A stretch of 64,000 bases of DNA, from NCBI GenBank assembly GCA_911728435.2, contig OU452210.1, forward strand, positions 15,174,442 through 15,238,441, read 5' to 3'. The notes below the pieces were generated by a model. The model was not told the origin of the DNA and searched no databases. It saw nothing but the letters and a program-made list of their open reading frames with translations. Made by a program: the position numbers and the translations under genes. Origin of the DNA: Apoderus coryli. Its lineage: Eukaryota > Arthropoda > Insecta > Coleoptera > Attelabidae. Positions within the stretch are counted from its first letter, which is position 1. Each line of letters begins with the position of its first letter. Below, in pieces: positions 45,001 through 48,050 of the stretch.

Positions 45001-46675
45001 GAATGTTGATGCGTGAGAAACTAAACGCTGCTGAGGAAGAATTAAGAACGTTGCAGCTTCGTTGCAAATCACTTATTGTGAAAACTGCAGCGTGTTCCAC
45101 GACTACAACGGAGAAGTTAAGGTAGGTGTATAAGATAATAAAATTATTAAATATTCTTTTAAAATAAGTTGTGTGGAATTTGTTGATAGTTTATTTACTT
45201 TGAGTAGTCCGTATAACGGCCAATATCACAACACACATCCGGTATATGGTAGAGGCTTTGTACGTATATGGAATAACAATGACGCTAATAGAAAAAAATA
45301 TATAATAAAACACCTTTAAAATTTGTTCAGTATAGAAAATAAAATTTTACCAGTTCATCATTAATTTGATTAGAAAATTTATTAGAATTTTATTGAAATC
45401 AAACCGACATTTATATTCAAATGTAAGTTGTGTTACGTGCAATAGATTTTTTAAGATATTAATTTTATTCCAATACATATAATATCCATCTACATCGTGT
45501 CCCAATAAAATGACATTTTTTACCATTTACAGGGTCTAGTAGTAAAACTATTTATTCATCAAGTATCTCGACATGATCTGCAGCAATAAAAGTAGAATCA
45601 ACTTGCCAATAACAATTTAAATTGCCGCAAATAAAAGTTCTTATTTTTTTATTTTTAAATAATTACCTCAATCAAATGTAAACAACATTTAAAAAGAATT
45701 TCCAATGCGGATTTTTAGAAATGCACAGATGCAAGTCTATAACTCTGTCTCAAACCACTTTTTGTATTTCATGCAACATTAACAGCCACCTATTTTCTTC
45801 TTAACACCTTCTGCTTATAAATTGCACTGATTCTTTAAACATAGGTACGTCTTGGTATTTTTTTAAATTTATTTCTTCTAAACGTGATACTGATTCTAGC
45901 AATCAATACGACATTAATAGCACGATTTAAGATCAAATTTTATTATAACGTCTTTTTCGCTGTCGTAAGATTTAATTCATTTCTGTCAAATATATTCAAA
46001 AGTGAAACAAACGAGAGTTTTTCAATTTCATGTGTTGAAAATGAAATATTAAATGCGTGGAAGAGGCTAAATAACATAATGACATCATCTCATTTTGAAG
46101 CAGAAGTGGGATCAAATCAATCAAACCTAAAATTCTTTATTAGAACATATCAACTCAGTCTCATAGATTGTGGCATGTTCTAGAGTCACTCAGGGATCCA
46201 AACTAGGGGCCACTATTTGTGTTGTTGTTCCTTAATGACTTGGAATAAGTAATTATGTGCACTCCATGCTGAAAAATGCCTATGCTAGAACGAATATTAT
46301 GTTGAGGTCTCCAATACTGAAATTTGCAATGATTTTTTAATGTCGGATTAAGGCGCTTATAGACTGACTGATTTTAGAATTTTGTTTTGTTTGTTTTGCT
46401 GATATTTACGATTAAATTTCTTTTGTTGCAGTCAAGAAATTAAGACGAAAATATATGAAGTAGTTAGCCCAGACGATAGCGATGATCCAGGTAATGATCC
46501 CCAAGATAATTCTTGGTTTAAGCGTTTATTCAAAGTATCTTTAGCATTTCAATTAGTAATTATAACATTTGTATGTTTAAGTTGTTTGTTTGAGCCGCAA
46601 TGTTGCGATTACATGAATAATTATTCGTGGTCGTTCAGTCCTAAATTACATTATGATGGCAAACCGCCGATATAA
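1..46675 (+). CDS. klar: klarsicht-like KASH-domain protein, 3' 17 exons (overview)
   Basis: C-terminal 1222 residues of a large outer-nuclear-membrane protein, open at the left edge. Exons: 1-92, 154-303, 494-692, 4785-4909, 24158-24358, 29211-29339, 33916-34616, 34680-34890, 34960-35189, 35351-35489, 35588-35890, 35953-36058, 38864-39048, 42166-42329, 43405-43612, 44838-45121, 46432-46675. All joins are GT-AG and phases agree throughout. Order along the visible protein: spectrin-like helical segments (about residues 1-255), Ser/Asp/Glu-rich disordered middle (256-862), coiled coil (863-1142), acidic linker, membrane span (about 1174-1195) and a 27-residue lumenal tail. Known of the family: KASH proteins bind SUN proteins across the nuclear envelope, and Klarsicht couples nuclei and lipid droplets to microtubule motors. 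The other insect KASH protein, Msp300/nesprin, is dominated by long spectrin arrays, which fits less well. The symbol is an assignment by architecture, not by a database match. Confidence 0.85.
154..303 (+). CDS. klar: klar exon B
   Basis: Follows a T-rich tract ending TTTTAG and ends at GTGAGT; 50 codons, phase 0 at both ends. It includes the helical stretch LKEFYSQFSELYSWLNSVQE, spectrin-like in its Trp and hydrophobic spacing. The flanking introns are short (61 and 190 bp), in contrast with the kilobase introns later in the gene. Confidence 0.85.
494..692 (+). CDS. klar: klar exon C
   Basis: Acceptor TTATTACAG, donor GTAAAT. It encodes 66 residues plus the first base of an Asp codon. The amphipathic helix around NDQASQLVQLYPEVQEEVGW and the following TrpDSI segment resemble the last helix of a spectrin repeat. 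The end is Cys-rich (CDHCDQDSC). Confidence 0.85.
693..3046. other. klar intron 3, left part
   Basis: AT-rich non-coding DNA. A short segment at 776-840 containing AGCGCCATCT and a block ending CTGCAC..AATTCAC recurs in diverged form at 4209-4300, so it is probably a dispersed repeat. A TA-CAGGATATCCC motif at about 2250 resembles a mariner-type terminus. Open frames at 1141-1518 and 1769-1984 resemble nothing known to me. Confidence 0.5.
2410..2771. repeat. inverted repeat, fold-back element
   Basis: Bases 2410-2456 (TTCATAAATGAAAGG...CACAAAATACTTTTA) recur as the reverse complement at 2725-2771 with a few mismatches, about 270 bases apart. A second pair, TTGGTGGATCCAT near 2268 and GATCCACCATT near 2619, is also inverted but does not nest with the first. 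Probably a scrambled non-autonomous DNA transposon. Confidence 0.55.
3150..3199 (-). ncRNA. hammerhead-ribozyme-like motif, left arm
   Basis: On the minus strand: CTGAAGA, a stem (GTGC...GCAC) with an AT-rich loop, then CGAAACG and TTGC. This matches the hammerhead core CUGANGA-helix II-GAAA. Helix III would be the self-complementary ACGU, with cleavage after the following U. Helix I pairs only partly. Confidence 0.6.
3587..3637 (+). ncRNA. hammerhead-ribozyme-like motif, right arm
   Basis: Plus-strand copy of the left-arm motif: CTGAAGA at 3597-3603, stem GTGC/GCAC, GAAAC, then GTTGC. Core bases are intact and identical to the left-arm copy. Confidence 0.6.
3700..4784. other. klar intron 3, right part
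   Basis: Contains the target-duplication copy, an RNase H relic (3877-4095) and the second copy of the AGCGCCATCT repeat (4209-4300). The rest is AT-rich with nothing recognised up to the acceptor at 4784. Confidence 0.5.
3877..4095 (+). pseudogene. non-LTR retrotransposon RNase H fragment
   Basis: About 72 residues containing DNQAAIKVI and LVWIPEPSGLTRNEMADSLA, ending ARRELK. These match the RNase H domain that follows the reverse transcriptase in several insect non-LTR retrotransposon clades (Asp of DSQAA, then WVPGHSG, then NEMAD). The usual His of PGHSG is replaced (PEPSG) and nothing upstream encodes the reverse transcriptase, so this is a dead fragment. Confidence 0.75.
4785..4909 (+). 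CDS. klar: klar exon D
   Basis: Too short to stand out as an open frame; found by joining phases. Acceptor TTTCTTTCAG, donor GTAAGT. The first two bases complete the Asp codon left open by the previous exon. It encodes D-IDHELKCLRKWFKIMESCLQ through KALELT (42 residues). The LRKWFKIMESCLQPL helix continues the spectrin-like fold. Confidence 0.85.
5831..6060 (-). pseudogene. non-LTR reverse transcriptase fragment
   Basis: Read on the minus strand across a frameshift: NTLDNWTFETG, then AFTRVRKTEGLGPL, then GEIVKMSGKINYLGVILDPK. The FTR..K..GL.PL and YLGVILD.K blocks are the thumb-side motifs of insect non-LTR reverse transcriptases (jockey/R1-type). A stop and a frameshift show it is dead. It lies in the opposite orientation to the RNase H relic at 3.9 kb, so the two are probably separate insertions. 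Confidence 0.7.
11392..11673. repeat. diverged tandem direct repeat
   Basis: Two copies about 180 bp apart share AAACTATCCTT.ATGACC, then GATAGCCCTTC.TAATA.CATT.TCCTGC.TAAAT, a CACGACC/TTACGACC block and a TTCAATTTT/TTCCAATTTT end. The first copy starts at 11392, the second at about 11571. A T15 tract precedes them at 11331. Element type unknown. Confidence 0.6.
13048..14345 (-). mobile_element. mariner-superfamily transposon, DD39D type
   Basis: About 1298 bp between TA dinucleotides (13046-13047 and 14346-14347). The ends form short imperfect inverted repeats: TTGGGTCTGCCAGATAAC at the left, and TCAGGTCCGCCATCTAAC as the reverse complement of the right end, each followed by a poly-T tract. 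One intact transposase gene fills the interior. Size, TA target and gene content are typical of a full-length mariner element. Confidence 0.85.
13156..14232 (-). CDS. mariner-superfamily transposase (DD39D), intact
   Basis: 358 residues from ATG to stop with no interruption; cut-and-paste transposase. N-terminal helix-turn-helix region (YTLEQRWEILRHYFENHSNV, then SETSLRGILHKDLGM). Catalytic DDE/D core: first Asp in IIFSDEAHF, second in FQQDGATCH, third in RSCDLTPLDYYLWG. I count 39 residues between the second and third Asp (taken as the Asp of PLD, aligned with classic mariners), so DD39D instead of the DD34D of mariner proper. The usual Ser-Pro-Asp is Ser-Cys-Asp. It lies antisense in klar intron 4. 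All catalytic Asp are present, so it could be functional, although its terminal repeats have diverged. Confidence 0.92.
   Translation of the reverse strand: MVVYTLEQRWEILRHYFENHSNVAECVRKLRTDFGRREAPSAPYVRYLGKKVKETGILIDKPKREKPKTVRTPENIAAVAESVREAPSTSIHRRSQQLNISETSLRGILHKDLGMTPYKVQLVQELKPTDHPMRFRFAQWACDRLTEDADFAKKIIFSDEAHFDLGGYVNKQFRIWGTENPHAYIEKSMHPKRVTVWCEFWSGGIIGPFFFENEQGVAVTVNGDRYRAMLNEFLFTKIEEEDIGNIWFQQDGATCHTAELDVLRPVFEDRIISRRADVVWPPRSCDLTPLDYYLWGAVKDKCYADKPETIDALKDNIREAIGEIQLHTIDNVLKNWTDRVGYGMASRGSHLNEIICHY
14348..15196. other. spacer between the two mariner elements
   Basis: Single-copy-looking AT-rich intron DNA. No coding signal or terminal repeat identified. Confidence 0.4.
15199..15560 (+). 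repeat. left long terminal inverted repeat
   Basis: Matches the reverse complement of 16924-17285. The only difference I see in the outer part is GGGGGACAC against GGGAGACAC. Mismatches rise over the last 20 bases (TTACGACTG against TTGCGAGTG), which defines the inner edge. Confidence 0.9.
15768..16841 (+). CDS. mariner-superfamily transposase (DD41D), intact
   Basis: 357 residues from the ATG at 15768; the frame is open upstream but has no earlier ATG. N-terminal helix-turn-helix part (YSILERVEIVKLYFQNNSSA, then STRQLAEASGVSRSSIIRIL). Catalytic core: FSDECTF, FQQDGAPPH and RSPDLSPLDFFLWG. I count 41 residues between the second and third Asp, so DD41D, a spacing different from its neighbour at 13.2-14.2 kb. 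The shared FSDE, QQDGA and LTPLD/LSPLD signatures show both belong to one sister group of Tc1/mariner elements. With intact catalytic residues and near-identical ends, this copy could be autonomous. Confidence 0.93.
   Translation: MIYSILERVEIVKLYFQNNSSARLTARLFNERHPDKNVNDVYVGKLVKKFVDTGSVCNVKHQPQKPIRNEAVEVAVLGHVEMDHSQSTRQLAEASGVSRSSIIRILKAYKFHPYKIKLVQELNEDDPDRRLQFCEAMSQRLIEDPQLLFNICFSDECTFYLNGAVNRHNCRYWDDSNPHLFREVHTQYPQKINVWCGILGNHIIGPLFIPGNLTGEVYLNMLEDTIDPLITQIIEDDQNHTADRLYFQQDGAPPHYVAPVRQFLDDRFPGRWIGRRGPIEWPARSPDLSPLDFFLWGHLKNKCFATKPESIEDLRQRITEECRNITPDMLQNVRNRFEQNLYYCMESNGSHFQHLLM
16924..17285 (-). repeat. right long terminal inverted repeat
   Basis: Reverse complement of the left repeat, ending CCACCCTG next to TA. 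It starts 80 bases after the transposase stop. Confidence 0.9.
17288..24157. other. klar intron 4, right part
   Basis: AT-rich. The only recognisable content is a reverse transcriptase scrap at 17885-17945. Open frames at 19250-19519 and 23898-24194 lack coding character; the second runs into exon E by chance. Confidence 0.5.
17885..17945 (-). pseudogene. reverse transcriptase scrap (PQG motif)
   Basis: On the minus strand CLPQGTILGPIMMN is readable, matching the non-LTR motif GVPQGSILGPLLF. Stops and frameshifts surround it. Too short to place in a clade. Confidence 0.6.
24158..24358 (+). CDS. klar: klar exon E, spectrin-like segment
   Basis: Acceptor TTTTTTCAG, donor GTAAGT, 67 codons, phase 0 at both ends. 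It encodes VLHRDIENHGKIV through LERRWHLLFLRSLEWQCYLE and KRQSLR. The Arg-Arg-Trp-His ... Leu-Glu-Trp-Gln core is typical of the final helix of a spectrin-like repeat and is the best-ordered part of the visible N-terminal half. It lies beyond a 19.2 kb intron. Confidence 0.88.
24359..29210. other. klar intron 5
   Basis: 4.85 kb of AT-rich DNA, no open frame above 60 codons and no recognised repeat. Bases 28640-28840 are less AT-rich and look like an insect leader region (see findings). Confidence 0.5.
29211..29339 (+). CDS. klar: klar exon F, Ser-rich
   Basis: Acceptor TTTTCTTCCAG, donor GTTAGT, 43 codons, phase 0 at both ends. It starts NSSSSSEDSDSDCC and ends EDCSSSE, marking the change from the spectrin-like part to the acidic disordered middle. 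It has no ATG and was recovered by phase. Confidence 0.8.
29340..30634. other. klar intron 6, left part
   Basis: Contains the mariner relic at 29940-30165. A sequence AGGGTCTGTCCCATAAATATCCGAAC near 29847 could be the remains of its terminus. Remainder unassigned. Confidence 0.45.
29940..30165 (-). pseudogene. mariner (DD34D type) transposase relic
   Basis: On the minus strand HHDNAPAHQSNIMQQFLTK is followed, after decay, by SPNSPNFSLFPRLIIPLKEH. These correspond to the mariner motifs HDNARPH and YSPDLAPxDFFLFPKLK..L. Stops and a frameshift disable it. It belongs to a different mariner branch from the two intact copies. Confidence 0.72.
30701..30742 (-). ncRNA. hammerhead-ribozyme-like motif, left arm of palindrome
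   Basis: Minus strand: AGTGC, CTGAGGA, stem GCAGC/GCTGC around AATATA, GAAACGTC, GCATT. Helix I pairs AGUGC with GCAUU, helix II is 5 bp and helix III is the self-complementary ACGU. Position 7 is G, a position known to be variable in hammerheads. Confidence 0.68.
31218..31486 (-). pseudogene. GIY-YIG endonuclease domain, left inverted copy
   Basis: Same sequence as the right copy from RRVSQHMSDC onward, read on the minus strand. It lacks the about 18 N-terminal residues holding the GIPC...YVG core because the inverted arm begins there. It is therefore catalytically incomplete. Confidence 0.82.
31487..31813 (+). pseudogene. GIY-YIG endonuclease domain, right copy (5'-truncated Penelope-like ORF)
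   Basis: Frame open from the centre of the palindrome: GIPCECGKMYVGQTKQYIQR, then ...RRVSQHM...ALSAHHFETGHSF and on to a stop at 31813. GIPC...YVG is the GIY-YIG core, Arg of IQRR fits the catalytic Arg, and the SAHHFETGH His-rich block is typical of Penelope-like endonucleases, which nick target DNA for reverse transcription. The reverse transcriptase that normally precedes this domain is absent, so this is a fragment of a larger protein. Confidence 0.85.
32286..32330 (+). ncRNA. hammerhead-ribozyme-like motif, right arm of palindrome
   Basis: Plus-strand copy: AGTGC at 32287-32291, CTGAGGA at 32292-32298, stem GCAGC/GCTGC, GAAAC at 32316-32320, GTC, then GCATT. Every pairing described for the left copy is kept. 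Predicted cleavage follows the C after ACGU. Confidence 0.68.
32432..33915. other. klar intron 6, right part
   Basis: AT-rich, no coding frame, no repeat recognised before the acceptor at 33915. Confidence 0.45.
33916..34616 (+). CDS. klar: klar exon G, large acidic exon
   Basis: Largest exon: 233 codons plus two bases. Acceptor TTGTTTTCAG; donor chosen at GTTAGT (34617) because the leftover GG plus the G of the next exon restores Gly and an open frame. The protein is acidic and Ser/Thr-rich. It carries a predicted helix (IPEDTIRRLVQKAEELV) followed by LSRINNWLCMDNRPDDSCDA, the most motif-like stretch of the middle region. A 130-codon antisense frame over the same interval is a shadow. Confidence 0.9.
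34680..34890 (+). CDS. klar: klar exon H
   Basis: Acceptor CTTGTTTTAG, donor GTAAGC; one base plus 70 codons. It starts INGFSISESALHK and ends in a strongly basic run (RRKKSKLKKKTL). The basic patch stands out against the acidic surroundings and could be a localisation or binding segment; that is inference. Confidence 0.85.
34960..35189 (+). CDS. klar: klar exon I
   Basis: Acceptor TAATTTTTAG. Encodes FGKSDTHLLTSPNCHRH through SEDDSIK, 76 codons plus AG. The donor GTTATA at 35190 is weak but is the only choice found that joins in frame to the next exon (AG+A = Arg). The region is rich in Ser, His and Cys. Confidence 0.82.
35351..35489 (+). CDS. klar: klar exon J
   Basis: Acceptor GGTTATACAG, donor GTACAG. 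One base plus 46 codons: LSNIKYGSKTRHINGSEQRG through LSEAWDNYQ. Low complexity, Ser/Glu-rich. No long open frame marks it; support is phase continuity on both sides. Confidence 0.8.
35588..35890 (+). CDS. klar: klar exon K
   Basis: Acceptor ATGTTTCAG, donor GTAAGT; 101 codons, phase 0. It encodes ENYLSEPYSESHDSDGARRL, then a DWSFSDMSPTFKRKVWG block and a helix DQLKFAQDIYDHVKDGVDKH. The two short aromatic-rich blocks suggest conserved linear motifs inside a mostly disordered region. Confidence 0.88.
35953..36058 (+). CDS. klar: klar exon L
   Basis: Acceptor TTGTTCTAG, donor GTAGGA; 35 codons plus one base. It encodes EELSSNCDNQIAFLSHINES through HKAITT. The last base joins GC of the next exon to give Gly. 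Confidence 0.82.
36481..36880. repeat. diverged direct duplication
   Basis: ATTGTTCTCCTTAGGAAATC followed by AATATATCGACATCTAATG at 36481 matches ATTGTTCTCATTAGGTAATC and AATAAAGCGACATTTAGTG at about 36707. Both blocks end in a variant of GGGAAAACG.TTTAACCA.TTCACC. The ending also occurs at 44131-44154 (CACGTTTTACCACTTCACC), so it belongs to a dispersed repeat. Confidence 0.5.
37146..37188 (-). ncRNA. hammerhead-ribozyme-like motif with consensus core
   Basis: Minus strand: GTCGC, CTGATGA (37176-37182), helix II GCTG/CAGC with loop TGATTG, GAAA, then ACCGGU and U before GCGA. Core bases are exactly consensus. Helix I pairs UCGC with GCGA, helix II has 4 bp, and helix III ACCGGU is self-complementary. 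No endonuclease or long inverted arm is visible nearby, so it may be a solo LTR-like remnant of a Penelope-like element. Confidence 0.7.
37784..38116. mobile_element. candidate TA-flanked MITE
   Basis: Starts CAGAATGTCC next to TA and ends GGACATACTG next to TA, giving 9 of 10 matched terminal bases. 333 bp, non-coding, AT-rich. The short terminal match keeps confidence low. Confidence 0.4.
38450..38525 (-). pseudogene. reverse transcriptase scrap (GVPQGS motif)
   Basis: Minus strand reads GVPQGSMLGLLLFLP, matching the conserved non-LTR block GVPQGSVLGPLLFLI. The reading frame breaks on both sides. A 13-bp inverted repeat, CCTACGGTTCATT (38337-38349) with its complement at 38431-38443, lies just to the left. 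Confidence 0.7.
38864..39048 (+). CDS. klar: klar exon M, start of coiled-coil region
   Basis: Acceptor TTCGTTTCAG, donor GTAAGT. Two bases plus 61 codons: LLSQWRSLKLKTNKMQEYRK, LQKDILELKNFIISL, then PDGCEVYSPNLPVEDIQNEM. The heptad-like Leu/Ile spacing marks the beginning of the helical C-terminal third. Confidence 0.88.
39049..42165. other. klar intron 13
   Basis: Contains a MITE (39426-39574) and a second CGAGGGTTGAAAG-type end at about 40376 with no partner found. The open frame 39903-40268 is AT-rich and hydrophobic, with no family resemblance. Confidence 0.45.
39426..39574. mobile_element. 149-bp mariner-type MITE
   Basis: TA-flanked. Left end CGAGGGCTGTGTGAAAAG; reverse complement of the right end CGAGGGCAGTTTAACAAA. 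No coding capacity. Other unpaired ends of the CGAGG type occur at 40376 and about 48600, suggesting several related families. Confidence 0.6.
42166..42329 (+). CDS. klar: klar exon N
   Basis: Acceptor TTTTGTTACAG, donor GTAAGT; 54 codons plus TC. It encodes NLLEIIQNHNAKLACLNALV, then FDDFKKCSLKSDISELYELF and DKTKS. Continuous amphipathic helix, coiled-coil type. Confidence 0.88.
42330..43404. other. klar intron 14
   Basis: AT-rich. TACAGGGTTTACCAAAAATATACT near 42627 resembles a transposon terminus but no partner end was found. A short (GAAT)n run lies at 43013-43024. Confidence 0.4.
43405..43612 (+). CDS. klar: klar exon O
   Basis: Acceptor TTTTTACAG, donor GTATTA; one base plus 69 codons. 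It encodes VNQIESLLPAWKTLETRLEQ, then LQKDLHEDEKTIHLLDTVLS and VRDVAKLLSETTYQ. Trp in the middle of the first helix and the three-helix length resemble a spectrin-like repeat. Confidence 0.9.
43613..44837. other. klar intron 15
   Basis: Bases 43800-44030 are noticeably less AT-rich than the rest but show no coding or repeat identity. CACGTTTTACCACTTCACC at about 44133 is shared with the repeat in intron 12. Confidence 0.4.
44838..45121 (+). CDS. klar: klar exon P, conserved pre-KASH coiled coil
   Basis: Acceptor TTTGTTTCAG, donor GTAGGT; 94 codons plus AG. A segment FSDSGISDEGSEHEIGERQG is followed by the long helix RLAAIRRLVRQLEVGLAPDS and KARMLMREKLNAAEEELRTL. It lies just before the membrane anchor. 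GC content and codon use are higher than in surrounding intron DNA. The density of charged heptads and the SDSGISDEGSE motif make this the most distinctive coding block outside KASH. Confidence 0.92.
45122..46431. other. klar intron 16
   Basis: AT-rich apart from the reverse transcriptase relic at about 45884-46310, which lies in the same orientation as the gene. Confidence 0.45.
45884..46310 (+). pseudogene. non-LTR reverse transcriptase relic
   Basis: The helical stretch NLKFFIRTYQLSLIDCGM is followed, after a stop and frameshifts, by RVTQGSKLG, then VVVPLNDLE and NAYARTNI. The order (fingers segment, xVxQGSxLG, xxxNDL, YADD-like) is that of the palm of a non-LTR reverse transcriptase, with YADD decayed to YART. 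The upstream boundary is uncertain. Confidence 0.6.
46432..46675 (+). CDS. klar: klar terminal exon with KASH domain and stop
   Basis: Acceptor TTTTGTTGCAG; one base completes Ser, then 80 codons and TAA at 46673-46675. An acidic linker (SPDDSDDPGNDPQDN) precedes WFKRLFK and a hydrophobic span (about VSLAFQLVIITFVCLSCLF, visible residues 1177-1195). The 27-residue tail EPQCC...SFSPKLHYDGKPPI follows. This is the KASH layout: a C-terminal membrane anchor whose lumenal tail, ending in Pro-Pro-X, inserts between SUN-domain protomers in the perinuclear space. Two adjacent Cys lie 22-23 residues before the last residue, at the place where vertebrate nesprins carry the Cys that forms a disulphide with SUN. 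The last residues are KPPI rather than the nesprin three-proline ending. Confidence 0.93.
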
Positions 46676-46958
46676 ACCATGTACTTAGAAATATACCTCG
46701 TTAATGGTTTTATTTTAAATCGATTTATAGGGTCTGAATAACCTTATAATGTAGAGATTAGCTATATTTGCTCACAAAATTTCCAGCTCAATTTTTTTTT
46801 GATGAATTTTTATTTGAGAATTTTTTGATCTCAGTGAGAAAATCTGCACCATTTCAATGTACAATATGTACATTAAACTGCCATATTATATTTGCACAAC
46901 GTAATTAACTGACTAAGATCTCATAAATTTTTTACGATTTGTTTTCGTACCAAGTACA

Positions 46959-46964
46959 AATAAA
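46959..46964 (+). terminator. first canonical poly(A) signal after klar stop
   Basis: AATAAA 284 bases after the TAA, followed by a T/GT-containing tract. Two further AATAAA hexamers lie at 47172-47182, inside a small MITE. Which one is used cannot be told from sequence. Confidence 0.45.
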
Positions 46965-47098
46965 TTCATTGTAATTTTGAAAAGAGAAAGAACAATGTTC
47001 TATTTATTTTTATAGCAGCTCGTTATGAAATTTCTGCATGTGTATAAGAGATGAATTATGTAAAATATGCGTTTAAACAGTATAAATCGAACATCGTA

Positions 47099-47214
47099 CG
47101 AGGTTCATTCAAATGTCAAATTGTAAATTTCGCAAGTCCTTGGAAAGAAAAAAAACAGTAATCTGATTTTAAATAAAATAAAGCAATAGTGACATTTTTA
47201 TTAAATGAACCTTG
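47099..47214. mobile_element. 116-bp TA-flanked MITE
   Basis: Left end CGAGGTTCATTCAAATGTCA; reverse complement of the right end CAAGGTTCATTTAATAAAAA. TA lies on both sides (47097-47098, 47215-47216). It contains two AATAAA hexamers that could act as klar poly(A) signals. Confidence 0.6.
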
Positions 47215-47987
47215 TAACATCAGTTAGTGATTTCATTGCATATTTCAGTTTATTTCTGTTTATCGGTTTCTCAATTATCAAATTTGCAACTTTTTTTGAC
47301 AAATTTCGTTATTCTATAATATGATTTATGTGTGTGAAAATGTCAGTGTGATATTTGCGAAACCGGTAATACAGAAATACATTGAAGGAATGGGTAAAAA
47401 AGAATTCTTTTAATAATTAAAGCAACATTTTTGAAAAAAATCAAAGACTCCTTTATCCCGTGGTCTAGTCCCAAAACGATCTATACTAAGCTTTCATTGG
47501 TTTGTTTTGAGATCAGATGCAATGAAATTGATGTTTAGTGATTCCTTAGTAATAAAATATAGCATATTGCTATTTAAATGTATATACATAAAATAATTTT
47601 TGAACAGTCTAAATAATACGAAATACGTATTTGTAAGGATTACTAATATTTTTTATCAGTATGATTGATTATTGACCAAAAATTTAAAAAAAGTCCAATG
47701 GTATATTTTTTTTAATGGACCGCAAAAAAACCTACAACATACTAACCAAAAACATTAGGGATGCCAAGTAATCTTACTGGGCAACATTACAAGATTTCTA
47801 CTTACTATATTTTAATATTTTTTTTTTTGTTATTCATTATTATTAACATTATATTTGTTATTTTATTTGTTATACATTTACTGTGTTCTTATATGTTCTA
47901 GTTCTTTTGACTAGCACCTATTTTATTCAACATTTTAGTATTGCGTAAAAAAGTTCTTCACTCTAGGCTAAGTGATTCATTAGTATA

Positions 47988-48050
47988 CAGTGTAGTTCAC
48001 TTAATCATCTGTTTCTTTATTATCTCATCCATTTTAAGTGGACTACCCTG
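47988..48050. mobile_element. 63-bp hairpin MITE
   Basis: Left end CAGTGTAGTTCACTTAA; reverse complement of the right end CAGGGTAGTCCACTTAAAA. TA on both sides. The ends resemble the CAGGGTGGTCC terminus of the DD41D element at 15.2 kb, so that family or a relative could mobilise it. Confidence 0.55.
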
